From NCBI RefSeq assembly GCF_004458765.1, contig NZ_SPJX01000673.1:1-64000 (forward strand): a DNA stretch of 64,000 nucleotides, given 5' to 3'. Shown piece after piece: positions 25,497 through 34,619 of the stretch. Numbering within the stretch: position 1 is the first letter of the stretch; each line of letters begins with the position of its first letter. The DNA is from Microvirga pakistanensis (lineage in GTDB: Bacteria > Pseudomonadota > Alphaproteobacteria > Rhizobiales > Beijerinckiaceae). The translations under genes were made by a program, and so were the position numbers. Below the pieces are notes generated by a model that did no database searches, was not told where the DNA came from, and worked only from the letters and a program-made list of their open reading frames with translations.

Positions 25497-26702
25497 ATGC
25501 TTAACCGTCGTGATCTGCTGAAACTCTCATCTGTTGCAGCGAGTTCGCTGCTCTTGCCCGCTGGCCTTCGTCCGGCCTTCGCTGCCGGCGAGGACATCAC
25601 CATTGGCGCGCCGCTTCCAATGTCGGGGCCCTTCGCTGCTAACGGTAAGTTTGGCTCTATGGGTACCGCCATGATTGTCGAGGAGGTCGGCAAGGTCCTG
25701 GATCGTAAGCTCGGCTATCTTGAGATCGACACGGAAGGAAAGCCGGCCACAGCCGTCCGCAAGGTGCAGGAGGCGATGGAGCGCGGCGTGACACTGTTCG
25801 CCGGCGGCATCCTGTCGTCTGAGGCCCTCGCCATGGGCAAGGAAGTCGCTAAGGGCAAGGGCGTCTTCATCACCACCGCCGGGGCCGACGAGATCACTGG
25901 CTCAGAGTGCAACAAGGGCACGTTCCGGTGGAGCGTGCCGACCTTCGGCGCAATCGAGCAGACCGTGCGACCGCTCATCGAGCAGCTTCCCAACGCGAAA
26001 CGCTGGTACACGATCACACCGCAATACGTCTTCGGCGACGGCCTACTCAACGCCGCGAAGGCTATCTTCAAGGAGAAGGGCATCGAGCATGTGGGCAACA
26101 GCTACCACTCGCTCACCGAGAAGGAATTCAGCGGTTACCTGACCAACGCCATGGCCGCGAAGCCCGACGCGCTCCTTATCCTCAATTTCGGCTCGCAATC
26201 CTCCGACACCCTTCGCCAGGCCGTCAGCTTCGGCATGAAGAAGCGCATGACGATCCTGCTCGCCTGGGCCTCGGGCCTCGAACAGTTCGAGACCCTCGGG
26301 CCCGACCTGATGGAAGGCGTCTATTTCGGCGCGCAGTACTGGCACGGCATCGACTCGCCTTTCAACCGGGAGCTCGTCGCCAAGGTGCAGGCCAAGCACA
26401 AGATGAACCCGAACTACGCCTTCGCCAGCGCCTATCTGACGACGAAAATCCTGATCGACGCGGCCGCGAAGGCGGGCAGCACGGAAGGCTCGGCCGTCAT
26501 CCAGGCGATGGAAGGCATGAAATATACCGGCCTCACCGGCGACGAGGAGATCCGCGCGGCTGACCACCAGGTGATCAAGAACTATTACCTGCTCAAGGGC
26601 AAGGCCAAGAGCGCCATGAAGGACAAGGACGACTACGCCGACATCATCAGCTTCGGCAAGTCGTTCCAGTCTCCGGAGCAGGCCCAGTGCAAGATGGCCT
26701 GA
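25497..26702 (+). CDS. ABC transporter substrate-binding protein (Leu/Ile/Val or amide-type, Tat-exported)
   Basis: The 401-residue periplasmic protein has a clear twin-arginine signal, MLNRRDLLKLSSVAASSLLL, cleaved after AFA. The mature part is a periplasmic-binding type I fold as in the hydrophobic amino acid uptake family: ITIGAPLPMSGPFAANGKFG at the start, the GYLEIDTEGKPATAV strand, VQEAMERGVTLFAGGILS, and NPNYAFASAYLTTKILIDAA near the end. Ligands of this branch include branched-chain amino acids, urea and short amides. It opens a seven- or eight-gene operon with permeases, ATPases and two hydrolases, and is separated from the permeases by a terminator. Confidence 0.9.
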   Translation: MLNRRDLLKLSSVAASSLLLPAGLRPAFAAGEDITIGAPLPMSGPFAANGKFGSMGTAMIVEEVGKVLDRKLGYLEIDTEGKPATAVRKVQEAMERGVTLFAGGILSSEALAMGKEVAKGKGVFITTAGADEITGSECNKGTFRWSVPTFGAIEQTVRPLIEQLPNAKRWYTITPQYVFGDGLLNAAKAIFKEKGIEHVGNSYHSLTEKEFSGYLTNAMAAKPDALLILNFGSQSSDTLRQAVSFGMKKRMTILLAWASGLEQFETLGPDLMEGVYFGAQYWHGIDSPFNRELVAKVQAKHKMNPNYAFASAYLTTKILIDAAAKAGSTEGSAVIQAMEGMKYTGLTGDEEIRAADHQVIKNYYLLKGKAKSAMKDKDDYADIISFGKSFQSPEQAQCKMA

Positions 26703-26710
26703 CCATCGGT

Positions 26711-26738
26711 GGGGACGGCACGCGGCCGTCCCCATTTT
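26711..26738 (+). terminator. Intrinsic terminator between binding protein and permease genes
   Basis: A perfect 9-bp stem GGGGACGGC/GCCGTCCCC (26711-26719 with 26725-26733) with a 5-base loop is followed by ATTTTCTT. Located inside the operon, it would let the binding protein be made in excess over the membrane components through partial read-through. Confidence 0.75.
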
Positions 26739-26776
26739 CTTGCGACCATTGATTGGCTCCAACATCAGGTGCCCGC

Positions 26777-27631
26777 GTGATTTATTTGTTTCAGCTGGTG
26801 AACGGCATCGGCTTGGGAATGCTCTACTTCCTGCTCGCGGTGGGATTGAGCATCATCTTCGGGCTGCTTCATTTCGTGAATTTCGCCCATGGCGCATTTT
26901 ATCTTCTGGGCGCCTATCTCGTTTATGACATGACCGAGCGCGGCTTGAATTTCTGGGCGGCACTCCTTGTGGCGCCGATCATCGTCGGGGCGCTCGCGGC
27001 CCTGACGGAATCCGTCCTGCTGCGACGTATCTATCATCTGCCCCACACGTTCCACATTCTCGTGACCGTCGGGCTCGCCCTGATGGTGCAGGAACTCGTC
27101 ATCATCCTGTGGGGCCCGGTGGGCGGCAACGTCTCGACTCCGGACGCGCTCAGCGGCGTCCTCATTCTGGGCGATTTCATCTATCCGCAGTATCGCCTCT
27201 TCGTCATCGGCCTGACCCTCGTTCTCGGCATCGGCCTCTGGTGGCTTCTGGAGGGCACGCGGCTCGGCGCCGTAGTGCGCGCAGGCTCAGAATCGACCGA
27301 CATGGTCTCGCTGCTCGGCATCGACATCCTGCGTGTGAACACGGCCGTCTTCGCCCTCGGCGCTGGCCTCGCAGGCCTCGCCGGGGCACTTGCGGCGCCG
27401 ATCCGTGGCGTCGAGCCCTTCATGGGCGTCGAGGCCCTCGGCATCGCCTTTGTGGTCGTCGTCATCGGCGGCATGGGCAGCTACACGGGCGCGCTCATCG
27501 CAGGCCTTCTGGTGGGAATCGTGCAGAGCATCATGACGACGCTCTGGCCCGAGGGCGCCCGCCTGATGATCTATCTCGGCATGGGTCTCGTCATCCTGAC
27601 GATGCCGCGCGGCCTACTCGGCCGGGCATGA
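26777..27631 (+). CDS. Branched-chain amino acid-type ABC transporter permease (LivH family)
   Basis: The product is about 284 residues from GTG 26777, chosen because the following VIYLFQLVNGIGLGMLYFLL matches the family N-terminus; a TTG at 26753 is a poorer alternative. Landmarks are GLSIIFGLLHFVNFAHGAFY, RAGSESTDMVSLLGIDILRV (the cytoplasmic loop that docks the ATPase) and IAFVVVVIGGMGSYTGALIA. Around eight helices are expected. It overlaps or nearly touches the LivM gene downstream, as usual. Confidence 0.9.
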   Translation: MIYLFQLVNGIGLGMLYFLLAVGLSIIFGLLHFVNFAHGAFYLLGAYLVYDMTERGLNFWAALLVAPIIVGALAALTESVLLRRIYHLPHTFHILVTVGLALMVQELVIILWGPVGGNVSTPDALSGVLILGDFIYPQYRLFVIGLTLVLGIGLWWLLEGTRLGAVVRAGSESTDMVSLLGIDILRVNTAVFALGAGLAGLAGALAAPIRGVEPFMGVEALGIAFVVVVIGGMGSYTGALIAGLLVGIVQSIMTTLWPEGARLMIYLGMGLVILTMPRGLLGRA

Positions 27632-27642
27632 GAGGCGTCATC

Positions 27643-28638
27643 ATGAACCGCGCTTCTCTGCATTTTCTTCTCGCCGCTCTCGTCGCCATCGCGCTCCCGC
27701 TCTTCATGCGGTCCGGCACGCTCGCGTCCGAGGTGCTGATCTTCGCCATGGCGGCGGCAGCCTGCAATCTTCTCCTCGGCTATACGGGCCTTTTGTCCTT
27801 CGGCCAGGGAATATTCTTCGGGCTCGGGAGCTATGCGGCCGGACTGACCCTGCTGCACACCTCGCTTCCGCTCGGCGTGGCGCTCGTTCTCGCGGCGATC
27901 GCGGGAGCCGTCGTCGCCACGGGAGTCGGCTGGCTCTCGATCCGCCGACAGGGCGTCTATTTCGTCATGCTGACGCTCGCCTTCTCCCAGTTCTTCTACT
28001 TCCTCGCCTACACGTTCAAGGACATCACGGGCGGGGACAACGGCTTGCTCAACATTCCCCGGCCCGCTATCGGACCGTTCTCCCTGGGAGATTCCTGGGC
28101 CTACTACGCCTTCGTGGCGATGCTCTTCCTCATCGTCTTCGCGGCCCTGCAGCGGGTGGCAAGCTCCACGTTCGGGTGCACGCTGCTCGCGGTCCGCGAC
28201 AACGAGGAACGCGCGCGCGCCATCGGTTTTCCCGTCCGGAACTTCAAGATCACGGCCTTTGCCATCTCCGGCGCGGTGACGGGGCTTGCCGGCGCGCTCC
28301 ACGCCCTCCTCATCGGCGTCGCGCCGTTGTCGAACATCGAATACCACATGAGCGAGAGCATCCTGATCATGACGATCATCGGTGGCAGCGGAAACCTGTT
28401 CGCCTCCGTGCTCGGAGCCGGGTTCTACGTGATCGTGTCGGATCTGCTCTCGTCGATCTGGCCGCGCTGGCTTCTCCTTCTCGGCGGGCTCCTCATCGTG
28501 GTGGCGCTCTTCATGCAGAAGGGCCTGTGGGGGCTCATCGAACGGCTGGTCGTGGCCCTGCCCATGGGCCGCAGGTCTGCCATCAAGTCTCCCATCGAAT
28601 CTCCCATCCAGCCGGAATCCGAGGGGAGGGGCATATGA
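27643..28638 (+). CDS. Branched-chain amino acid-type ABC transporter permease (LivM family)
   Basis: The 331-residue protein shows CNLLLGYTGLLSFGQGIFFG, the LTLAFSQFFYFLAYTFKDIT and GGDNGLL stretch and the ATPase-contact loop AVRDNEERARAIGFPVRNFK, all diagnostic of LivM. ATG 27643 has an AGAGGCG site; an ATG at 27628, which overlaps the stop of the preceding permease, is in the same frame and would add five residues. The stop overlaps the start of the ATPase gene as ATGA. The open frame extends far upstream to 27109, but that part is antisense-like sequence of the LivH gene frame. Confidence 0.9.
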   Translation: MNRASLHFLLAALVAIALPLFMRSGTLASEVLIFAMAAAACNLLLGYTGLLSFGQGIFFGLGSYAAGLTLLHTSLPLGVALVLAAIAGAVVATGVGWLSIRRQGVYFVMLTLAFSQFFYFLAYTFKDITGGDNGLLNIPRPAIGPFSLGDSWAYYAFVAMLFLIVFAALQRVASSTFGCTLLAVRDNEERARAIGFPVRNFKITAFAISGAVTGLAGALHALLIGVAPLSNIEYHMSESILIMTIIGGSGNLFASVLGAGFYVIVSDLLSSIWPRWLLLLGGLLIVVALFMQKGLWGLIERLVVALPMGRRSAIKSPIESPIQPESEGRGI

Positions 28639-29408
28639 GCACTCAGGCTCCGATTCTTGCGACCGAAAAACTCGGCGTCCGCTACGGCAGCTTCCTCGCC
28701 CTCTCGGACGTCACCCTGTCGATTAAGTCCAACACGATTCATTCCGTGATCGGCCCGAACGGCGCGGGAAAGACCACCCTGTTCCATGCCCTCACCGGCC
28801 GCGTGCGAGCATCAAGCGGGCGGATCACCCTCAACGGGCAGGACATCACGCATGTGTCCGACGATAAGAGGGTTCCGCTCGGTATCGCGCGCTCCTTCCA
28901 GGTGACGAGCCTGTTCCAGAACCTGAGCGTTCGCGAGAACCTGCGCCTGGCGGCTCAGGGGCGCACGCCTCTGCAGGCGCTCGCGCCCTGGCGCGGCGTC
29001 GATCCGCGCAGCCAAGCGCTCGCCGTCGCGGACGAAGTCATGGAGCGCCTGGAGCTGACCCATGTGTCGGACAGGGCGGCGGGCGAACTCTCACATGGGC
29101 AGCAGCGGCGGCTCGAAGTCGGCATGGCAGTGGCCGCGAAGCCGCGGCTGATCCTGCTCGACGAACCGACATCCGGAATGGGCATCGACGACGTCGAGGC
29201 GATGAAGGCCCTAATTCGCGATCTGGGCCGCGACCACACGGTGCTCTTCATCGAGCACAACATGGGCATCGTCATGAACATCAGCGACACCGTAACGGTC
29301 ATGCGTGCGGGGCGCGTGCTGGTGGAGGGGCCCCCGGCCGTGGTGCGAGACGATCCGGAAGTGAGGCGCGCCTATCTCGGCAACATGATCACGGGTGATC
29401 TCGCATGA
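28635..29408 (+). CDS. ABC transporter ATP-binding protein (LivG family)
   Basis: The 257-residue ATPase has Walker A GPNGAGKTT (residues about 44-52), the Q-loop in ARSFQVTSLFQNLSV, the signature ELSHGQQRRLEVGMAVA in which the usual SGGQ reads SHGQ as in many LivG/urea ATPases, Walker B LILLDEPTSGMG and the switch His in FIEHNMGIV. The C-terminal AYLG ending matches the family. It overlaps the LivM stop and the LivF start by four bases on each side, implying translational coupling. Confidence 0.92.
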   Translation: MSTQAPILATEKLGVRYGSFLALSDVTLSIKSNTIHSVIGPNGAGKTTLFHALTGRVRASSGRITLNGQDITHVSDDKRVPLGIARSFQVTSLFQNLSVRENLRLAAQGRTPLQALAPWRGVDPRSQALAVADEVMERLELTHVSDRAAGELSHGQQRRLEVGMAVAAKPRLILLDEPTSGMGIDDVEAMKALIRDLGRDHTVLFIEHNMGIVMNISDTVTVMRAGRVLVEGPPAVVRDDPEVRRAYLGNMITGDLA

Positions 29409-30115
29409 CCACGGCATTGCTCGAAATCGAAAATGTGCATGGCTATTACGGCAAGAGCCATATCCTTCAGGGCGTGACTCTGGAGGTGCGGGCCGGGGAG
29501 GTCGTGACGCTGCTCGGCCGGAACGGTGCCGGGAAAACCTCGACCCTCAAGAGCATCAGCGGCCTGCTCGCGCCAAGCGCCGGACGCGTGCGCTTCGCCG
29601 GAACGGACGTCACGGGATGGCGTCCTCACAAGATAGCGCAGCGCGGCCTCGCTCTCGTGCCCGAAAACCGCGGCATCTTCGGATTGCTCAGCGTCGAGGA
29701 GAATCTGCGCATCGCCGAGCGCAAGGGCTCGCCCTGGTCGCTGAAGGACGTGTACAGGATCTTTCCGCGCCTCGAAGAGCGCCGCCGCAACGGCGGCGGC
29801 CAGCTCTCCGGCGGCGAGCAGCAGATGCTCTCCATCGCCCGAGCGCTTCTCAACGCGCCGAAACTCCTGATGCTGGACGAGCCCGTCGAAGGACTGGCTC
29901 CCGTGATCGTCGACGAGATCGTCGATCAGATCAAGAAGATCCGCGCGACCGGAGTCCCGATCCTGCTCGTCGAGCAGAACCTCGCTGTCTGTACGCAGCT
30001 CGCCGACCGTCATTACATCCTGGAGCTCGGCCGGGTCGTCTATCACGGCACGCATGACGAGTTCGCGGCCGACGACGCGACGAAGGACCGCTATCTGGGC
30101 GTGAAGGCTCACTGA
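29405..30115 (+). CDS. ABC transporter ATP-binding protein (LivF family)
   Basis: The 236-residue ATPase has Walker A GRNGAGKTS, Q-loop in IAQRGLALVPENRGIFGLLS, signature LSGGEQQMLSIARALL, Walker B LLMLDEPVEGLAP and the switch-His region replaced by VEQNLAV, as is normal for LivF. It completes the binding protein, LivH, LivM, LivG, LivF set. The hydrolase gene starts 20 bp later. Confidence 0.93.
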   Translation: MTTALLEIENVHGYYGKSHILQGVTLEVRAGEVVTLLGRNGAGKTSTLKSISGLLAPSAGRVRFAGTDVTGWRPHKIAQRGLALVPENRGIFGLLSVEENLRIAERKGSPWSLKDVYRIFPRLEERRRNGGGQLSGGEQQMLSIARALLNAPKLLMLDEPVEGLAPVIVDEIVDQIKKIRATGVPILLVEQNLAVCTQLADRHYILELGRVVYHGTHDEFAADDATKDRYLGVKAH

Positions 30116-30135
30116 CCCTGCTTTTGGTAAACCGA

Positions 30136-31389
30136 ATGATTCCCAATCTTCAGATCAATCCCCAGCGTCTCTGGGACAGCTTGATGGACACCGCCAAGAT
30201 CGGCGGAACGGCGAAGGGCGGCGTGTCGCGCCTGACCCTGACCGACACCGACAGGCAGGTGCGCGACTGGCTGAAAGGCGAATGCGAGAGGCTCGGCTGC
30301 ACCGTGACGGTTGACGAGGTCGGCAACATGTTCGCCGTTCGCCCCGGCAGGCGCTCCGATCTTCCGCCCATCGCGATCGGTAGCCATCTCGACACGCAGC
30401 CCACGGGCGGAAAGTTCGACGGAATCCTCGGCGTGCTCGGCGGCCTGGAGGTCCTGAAGACCCTGCAGGATTCCGGCTATGAGACGAACGCGCCTCTCAT
30501 GCTGGTGAACTGGACCAACGAGGAGGGATCGCGCTTCGCGCCCGCGATGCTCGGATCCGGCGTCTATGCGGGCGTCTTCGATCGGGCCTATGCGGACAGC
30601 CGGGAAGATCGTCAGGGCGTCACCTTCGGCGAGGCCATCGAGGCGATCGGCTATCGGGGAGAAGCCAAAGCCGGATCGATCACGTTCGGAGCGATGTTCG
30701 AGCTGCATATCGAGCAGGGGCCCATCCTCGAACAGGAGGAGAAGGTCATCGGAATCGTCCAAGGCGTCCAGGGCATGCGCTGGTACGAGGTCTCCGTCAC
30801 CGGACGAGAGGCCCATACAGGCTCGACCCCGATGCCCATGCGGCGCGACGCCCTCGTGGGCGCGGCGCGGCTCATCGACCGGATCGAGGCCATCGCGCTG
30901 GAGCACGCGCCTTCCGCCGTGGGCTCCGTCGGGTTGATCGAGGTGCAGCCCAATTCGCGAAATGTCGTGCCGGGCCACGTTTTCTTCACGGTGGATTTCC
31001 GTCATCCCGACGACGCCGTCCTCGACGTGATGGAGCAGAAGCTCCTCGCCGCGATCGACGAGATGGCCGGCAAGGGAAACCTCGGCGTGGAATCCAAGAA
31101 GGTCTGGGAGTCGCCCGCCGTCAGGTTCGATGCCGATTGCCTTGCGTCCGTGAAGAAGAGCGCGCAGGCGGCCGGGTATCCGGCGCGCGACATGATCTCG
31201 GGCGCGGGTCACGATGCAGCCTACGTCGCCCGCGTCGCACCGACCGCCATGATCTTCGTGCCCTGTGCGGGCGGGCTGAGCCACAACGAGGAAGAAAGCA
31301 CGTCCTTCGAGGAATGCGGGGCAGGGGCGCAAGTGCTCCTCGGCGCCGTTCTCGACTACGACGGACACCGGACGGAGAGCCTGGACTGA
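30136..31389 (+). CDS. M20-family Zn-dependent amidohydrolase (N-carbamoyl-L-amino-acid hydrolase / allantoate amidohydrolase type)
   Basis: The 417-residue cytosolic enzyme has the bimetal site of the AmaB/HyuC/AllC group: His in IGSHLDTQPTGG, bridging Asp in KFDGILGVLGGLE, the Glu pair in WTNEEGSRFAPAM, His in ELHIEQGPILE and the final His in GGLSHNEEE. Family enzymes hydrolyse N-carbamoyl amino acids, allantoate or ureidoglycine. Placed directly after a Liv-type transporter, it suggests import of a ureide or hydantoin-derived compound and release of its nitrogen. ATG 30136 is preferred; a TTG at 30124 is in frame. Confidence 0.88.
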   Translation: MIPNLQINPQRLWDSLMDTAKIGGTAKGGVSRLTLTDTDRQVRDWLKGECERLGCTVTVDEVGNMFAVRPGRRSDLPPIAIGSHLDTQPTGGKFDGILGVLGGLEVLKTLQDSGYETNAPLMLVNWTNEEGSRFAPAMLGSGVYAGVFDRAYADSREDRQGVTFGEAIEAIGYRGEAKAGSITFGAMFELHIEQGPILEQEEKVIGIVQGVQGMRWYEVSVTGREAHTGSTPMPMRRDALVGAARLIDRIEAIALEHAPSAVGSVGLIEVQPNSRNVVPGHVFFTVDFRHPDDAVLDVMEQKLLAAIDEMAGKGNLGVESKKVWESPAVRFDADCLASVKKSAQAAGYPARDMISGAGHDAAYVARVAPTAMIFVPCAGGLSHNEEESTSFEECGAGAQVLLGAVLDYDGHRTESLD

Positions 31390-31465
31390 CAGGCGTCCCG
31401 GCAGGAATCCGGATGCATAGAGCTCTTTTCGGCGCTGGGCAGCGCCTTCACAAGGATGGACCGGC

Positions 31466-32968
31466 ATGCGTTTCGTTGTCGCCCGCATGAATCATGAAAC
31501 CAATACGTTCTCGCCGGTGCCGACGCCGCTCGCATCGTTCAATCCCCGCTGGGGAACGGATGCTCTGCAGGCCGGCGCGGGCTCCCGCACGGCCATGGGT
31601 GCTTTCCTGGCCTTTGCGGAAGCGCGCGGCGCGGAGGTGGCGACGCCGGTCTTTGCCACCGCCAATCCGAGCGGCCCCGTGGCGGACGAGGCTTTCGAGG
31701 CCATGGCGGCCGCCATCGTCGAGGCTGTCCGGAACGGATGTGACGCCATTCTTGTCGATCTTCACGGTGCGATGGTGACGGAAAGTTTTGACGACGGGGA
31801 GGGAGAACTTCTCGCGCGCGTTCGCGCCGTCGCGCCGGATGTGCCGCTTGGCGTCGCCCTCGATCTTCATGGCAACATCACCGAACGCATGGTCGCCAAT
31901 GCCGACGTGCTGGTCGGCTTCAAGACCTATCCCCATGTGGACATGCATGAGACCGGCGCCCACGTAGCTCGGCTCGTGGGGCGCATGCTCGACGAGCGGC
32001 TCGCGCCGAAGCGTGCGTGGTGCCATCCGCCGCAACTGGCCCATACGTTGAAGATGAATACCGGCGTCCCCGGTGCCATGCAGGATGCGATCGCGGCGGC
32101 ACGAAAGGCGGAGGAGCGGCCCGGCGTGCTCGCGGTCAGTGTCTTCGGCGGTTTTCCCATCGCCGATATTCCGGAGGCCGGCGTCTCGGTGATTACGGTC
32201 GCGGAATCCGCGGTTCTCGCGGCGGAGGTCGCCCGCGACATCGGCGGGCTTCTGTGGGAGCGCCGCGCCGAGTTCGTGTATCACGAGGAGCCGCTTCAGC
32301 AATCGATCGCGGAGGCGCGCGCCGCCGGCGAGGGAGCTGGGCAGGGCCCCGTGCTCCTGCTCGACCATGGCGACAACTGCATGTCCGGCGGCACCTGCGA
32401 CACCATGGACGTGCTCAGCGAGGCGCTGGCGCAAGAGCTCGACGACATTATCGTGGGTCCGATCTGCGATCCGGAAGCCGTGGCGGCCATGATGGCGGCG
32501 GGCGTCGGCGCGCGGATCGAGATCGGAATCGGCAACCGCGTGGCCATGCCCCGCATCGGCGTCTCCAAAGATCCGCTGCGGCTCGCAGGCGTGGTGCGCG
32601 TCCTAAGCGACGGGGAATACACGATCAGTGGGCCGACCTATACGGGCATGCGCTGCTTCATGGGGCGAGCCGCCGTGCTGGATACCGGCCGGGCGCGGGT
32701 GCTCGTCACCGAGCTGCCTCACGAGCCGTGGGACCTTGCGGTGTTCACGAGCGTCGGTCTCGATCCCCGTGCGTGCCGCACCCTGATCCTGAAATCACGC
32801 ATGTATTGCCGCCCCGTTTTCGAGCCCATCGCGAAGGCCGTCGTCGAATGTGCGAGCCGTGGGGTGACCAGCTCGGACTATGAGTTATACCGTTTCGAAA
32901 AGCTTGCCCGTCCGATATATCCTCTCCAGGACGATATCCCGTGGAGACCTGAGGCGGTTCGGCTATGA
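31466..32968 (+). CDS. M81-family metallopeptidase (MlrC/microcystinase C-like)
   Basis: The 500-residue protein belongs to the M81/MlrC family. Candidate zinc ligands are visible in ILVDLHGAMV, GVALDLHGNITERM and KTYPHVDMHETG, and the DHGDNCMSGGTCDTM loop near residue 300 is conserved. MlrC degrades the linear tetrapeptide in microcystin breakdown, but most family members occur beside peptide or amino-acid transporters with unknown natural substrates. It follows the M20 hydrolase by 76 bp and its stop overlaps the FadR-type regulator by four bases. Joint presence of two metallohydrolases suggests a small N-blocked peptide or ureido compound as substrate. Confidence 0.87.
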   Translation: MRFVVARMNHETNTFSPVPTPLASFNPRWGTDALQAGAGSRTAMGAFLAFAEARGAEVATPVFATANPSGPVADEAFEAMAAAIVEAVRNGCDAILVDLHGAMVTESFDDGEGELLARVRAVAPDVPLGVALDLHGNITERMVANADVLVGFKTYPHVDMHETGAHVARLVGRMLDERLAPKRAWCHPPQLAHTLKMNTGVPGAMQDAIAAARKAEERPGVLAVSVFGGFPIADIPEAGVSVITVAESAVLAAEVARDIGGLLWERRAEFVYHEEPLQQSIAEARAAGEGAGQGPVLLLDHGDNCMSGGTCDTMDVLSEALAQELDDIIVGPICDPEAVAAMMAAGVGARIEIGIGNRVAMPRIGVSKDPLRLAGVVRVLSDGEYTISGPTYTGMRCFMGRAAVLDTGRARVLVTELPHEPWDLAVFTSVGLDPRACRTLILKSRMYCRPVFEPIAKAVVECASRGVTSSDYELYRFEKLARPIYPLQDDIPWRPEAVRL

Positions 32969-33744
32969 CAAACGACAAGGAAGGCGTTCCGGCCCCCGGG
33001 CGCGGAAGGATGCAGCGCACGAAGCTCTCGGACCAGATCGCCGAGGACCTGAGGCGCTGGATCGCGCGGGAGGGCCTGAAGCCGGGTGACCGGCTGCCTA
33101 ACGAGAAGACGCTGATGCAGCATTACGGCTGCGCGAAGGGTACTCTTCGCGAAGCTCTGAAGGCCCTTGAGGTGCAGGGGCTCGTGAAGATGCAGACCGG
33201 CCCGAACGGCGGCGCCGAGATCCAGCCCGTGTCCATCGACGCGGCGATGCAGCAGCTGCGCAGCTACCTTCATTTCCAGGTGCTGGATTTCGAGCAGATC
33301 TACGTGCTCCGGCGCAGCCTCGAAGTAGCTCTGGCGGAGAGCGTCGTCGGCCGCCTGACGGAGGATCAGCTTCAGCGGCTGGAGACCAATATCGAGCAAT
33401 GCGTCGAAGCCCGCGACAGCGGCGACCGGGTCGCGGGCCGTCGGCTCGAGATCGAGTTCCACGACATTCTCTGCGAGAGCTGCGACAATCCTCTCCTCGC
33501 CTTCATCTGTCGCTTCCTCAACGGGCTCCTGCGCGATCTCGTCGAATTCCGCAGCGACTGTTACGACGAGCACGAGGCTTTCGGCCAGCACAACGTGACA
33601 AGCCACCGCGATCTCGTGGCGGCCTTCCGCGCCAAGGATCGCCGCGCCGTCAGCCGGATCATGCGCGAGCACATGTGCTGCGCGGAAACCTTCATGCAGC
33701 GCCTCGATGCATCCTTCCGCTCCGATCTTTTGAGCACGGCTTAA
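32965..33744 (+). CDS. FadR/GntR-family transcriptional regulator (FCD domain)
   Basis: The 259-residue protein has a GntR winged helix (LSDQIAEDLRRWIAREGLKP, then YGCAKGTLREALKALEVQGL) and an FCD domain with metal-ligand-type residues in EIEFHDILCESCDNPLL, TSHRDLVAAF and REHMCCAETF. The start overlaps the M81 gene stop as ATGA, so it is the terminal gene of the liv/hydrolase operon and probably its autoregulated repressor. The cluster of cysteines (CESCDN, MCC) is unusual for the family but I cannot attach a function. Confidence 0.88.
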   Translation: MTNDKEGVPAPGRGRMQRTKLSDQIAEDLRRWIAREGLKPGDRLPNEKTLMQHYGCAKGTLREALKALEVQGLVKMQTGPNGGAEIQPVSIDAAMQQLRSYLHFQVLDFEQIYVLRRSLEVALAESVVGRLTEDQLQRLETNIEQCVEARDSGDRVAGRRLEIEFHDILCESCDNPLLAFICRFLNGLLRDLVEFRSDCYDEHEAFGQHNVTSHRDLVAAFRAKDRRAVSRIMREHMCCAETFMQRLDASFRSDLLSTA

Positions 33745-33829
33745 GAGAAAGCGCTTTGCACAGGCGTTTGAGCTGTGAGATGACGCCGCTGCATTGCAGT
33801 CGTTCGACGCTACCGACTTTTGAGCCGCC

Positions 33830-34276
33830 ATGGACGGGATAGACCAGCGCATCATCAACATCCTCCGGGCCGACGGGCGCATCACGAACGCCGATCTGGC
33901 CGAGAAGGTCGGGCTGTCTCCCTCCGCCTGCCTGCGTCGAGTACGGCTTCTCGAGGAGAGCGGGACGATCCGCGGATATTCGGCCCTCATTAACGACCGG
34001 GCTGCGGCACCCGAGACGGTCGTGATCGTCCAGATCACCTTGGAGCGGCAGACAGACGAGTATCTCAGGCGGTTCGAGAAGGCTGCCTGCCAATGTCCCG
34101 ACATCCGGGAGTGCTATCTGATGACCGGAACGTCGGACTACCTTCTCCGCGTGACCGTCCCCGACGCGGCGAGCTATGAGCGCATTCACACGGACGTTTT
34201 GTCCTGCCTGCCCGGCGTCGCCCGCATTCAATCGAGCTTCGCGATCCGGGCCGTGATCAAACCGCCGGATCTTTAG
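33830..34276 (+). CDS. Lrp/AsnC-family transcriptional regulator
   Basis: The 148-residue protein has an N-terminal helix-turn-helix (IDQRIINILRADGRITNADL, then LAEKVGLSPSACLRRVRLLE) and a C-terminal RAM domain with the amino-acid pocket (CPDIRECYLMTGTSDYLLRV). Length and motifs are typical of Lrp-like activators of amino-acid catabolism. It is followed, after 343 bp, by dadA in the same direction, a pair often regulated together. Confidence 0.9.
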   Translation: MDGIDQRIINILRADGRITNADLAEKVGLSPSACLRRVRLLEESGTIRGYSALINDRAAAPETVVIVQITLERQTDEYLRRFEKAACQCPDIRECYLMTGTSDYLLRVTVPDAASYERIHTDVLSCLPGVARIQSSFAIRAVIKPPDL

Positions 34277-34619
34277 CGATCGTTCGCGTGTCCCCCTCGG
34301 CTTTCCCTTGCGGAATTTTAAAGGGGCCGCCGTCGGCGGCAGAAAGTTCGATTCGGTCGAACTTTATGAAGCCTTAGCAAGGCAAAGACGCGAAGTCTGC
34401 GACGCTTCGGCAGGATATTCGCGACGATTTACGTCACCTTAAGTCATCCTTTGAGGTGCCCCCGTGCCACTTGTCCGTTCGACCTGCTCTTTCGTCGCTC
34501 GTTCACTCCCGCAGCCGATGGCTGCCGGCCGTTTCGGCGCGGTCGGCTTCGAGCCAATCGCCCGCTTGGGCACCCGCTTCCATTCTCAATCCACTCCTTC
34601 TTGAGGTTCAGGAACCACC
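34277..34619 (+). other. Lrp-dadA intergenic region with two hairpins
   Basis: No gene is present. GCCGCC-GTC-GGCGGC (34326-34340) and the perfect 9-bp inverted repeat AAAGTTCGA/TCGAACTTT (34343-34351 with 34357-34365, loop TTCGG) lie close together. They could end lrp transcription; the second is also a plausible binding site in the dadA control region. Confidence 0.45.

Noticed and set aside
30109..31488. 459-codon open frame on the minus strand
   Set aside because: Antisense to the M20 amidohydrolase with all metal ligands in place.
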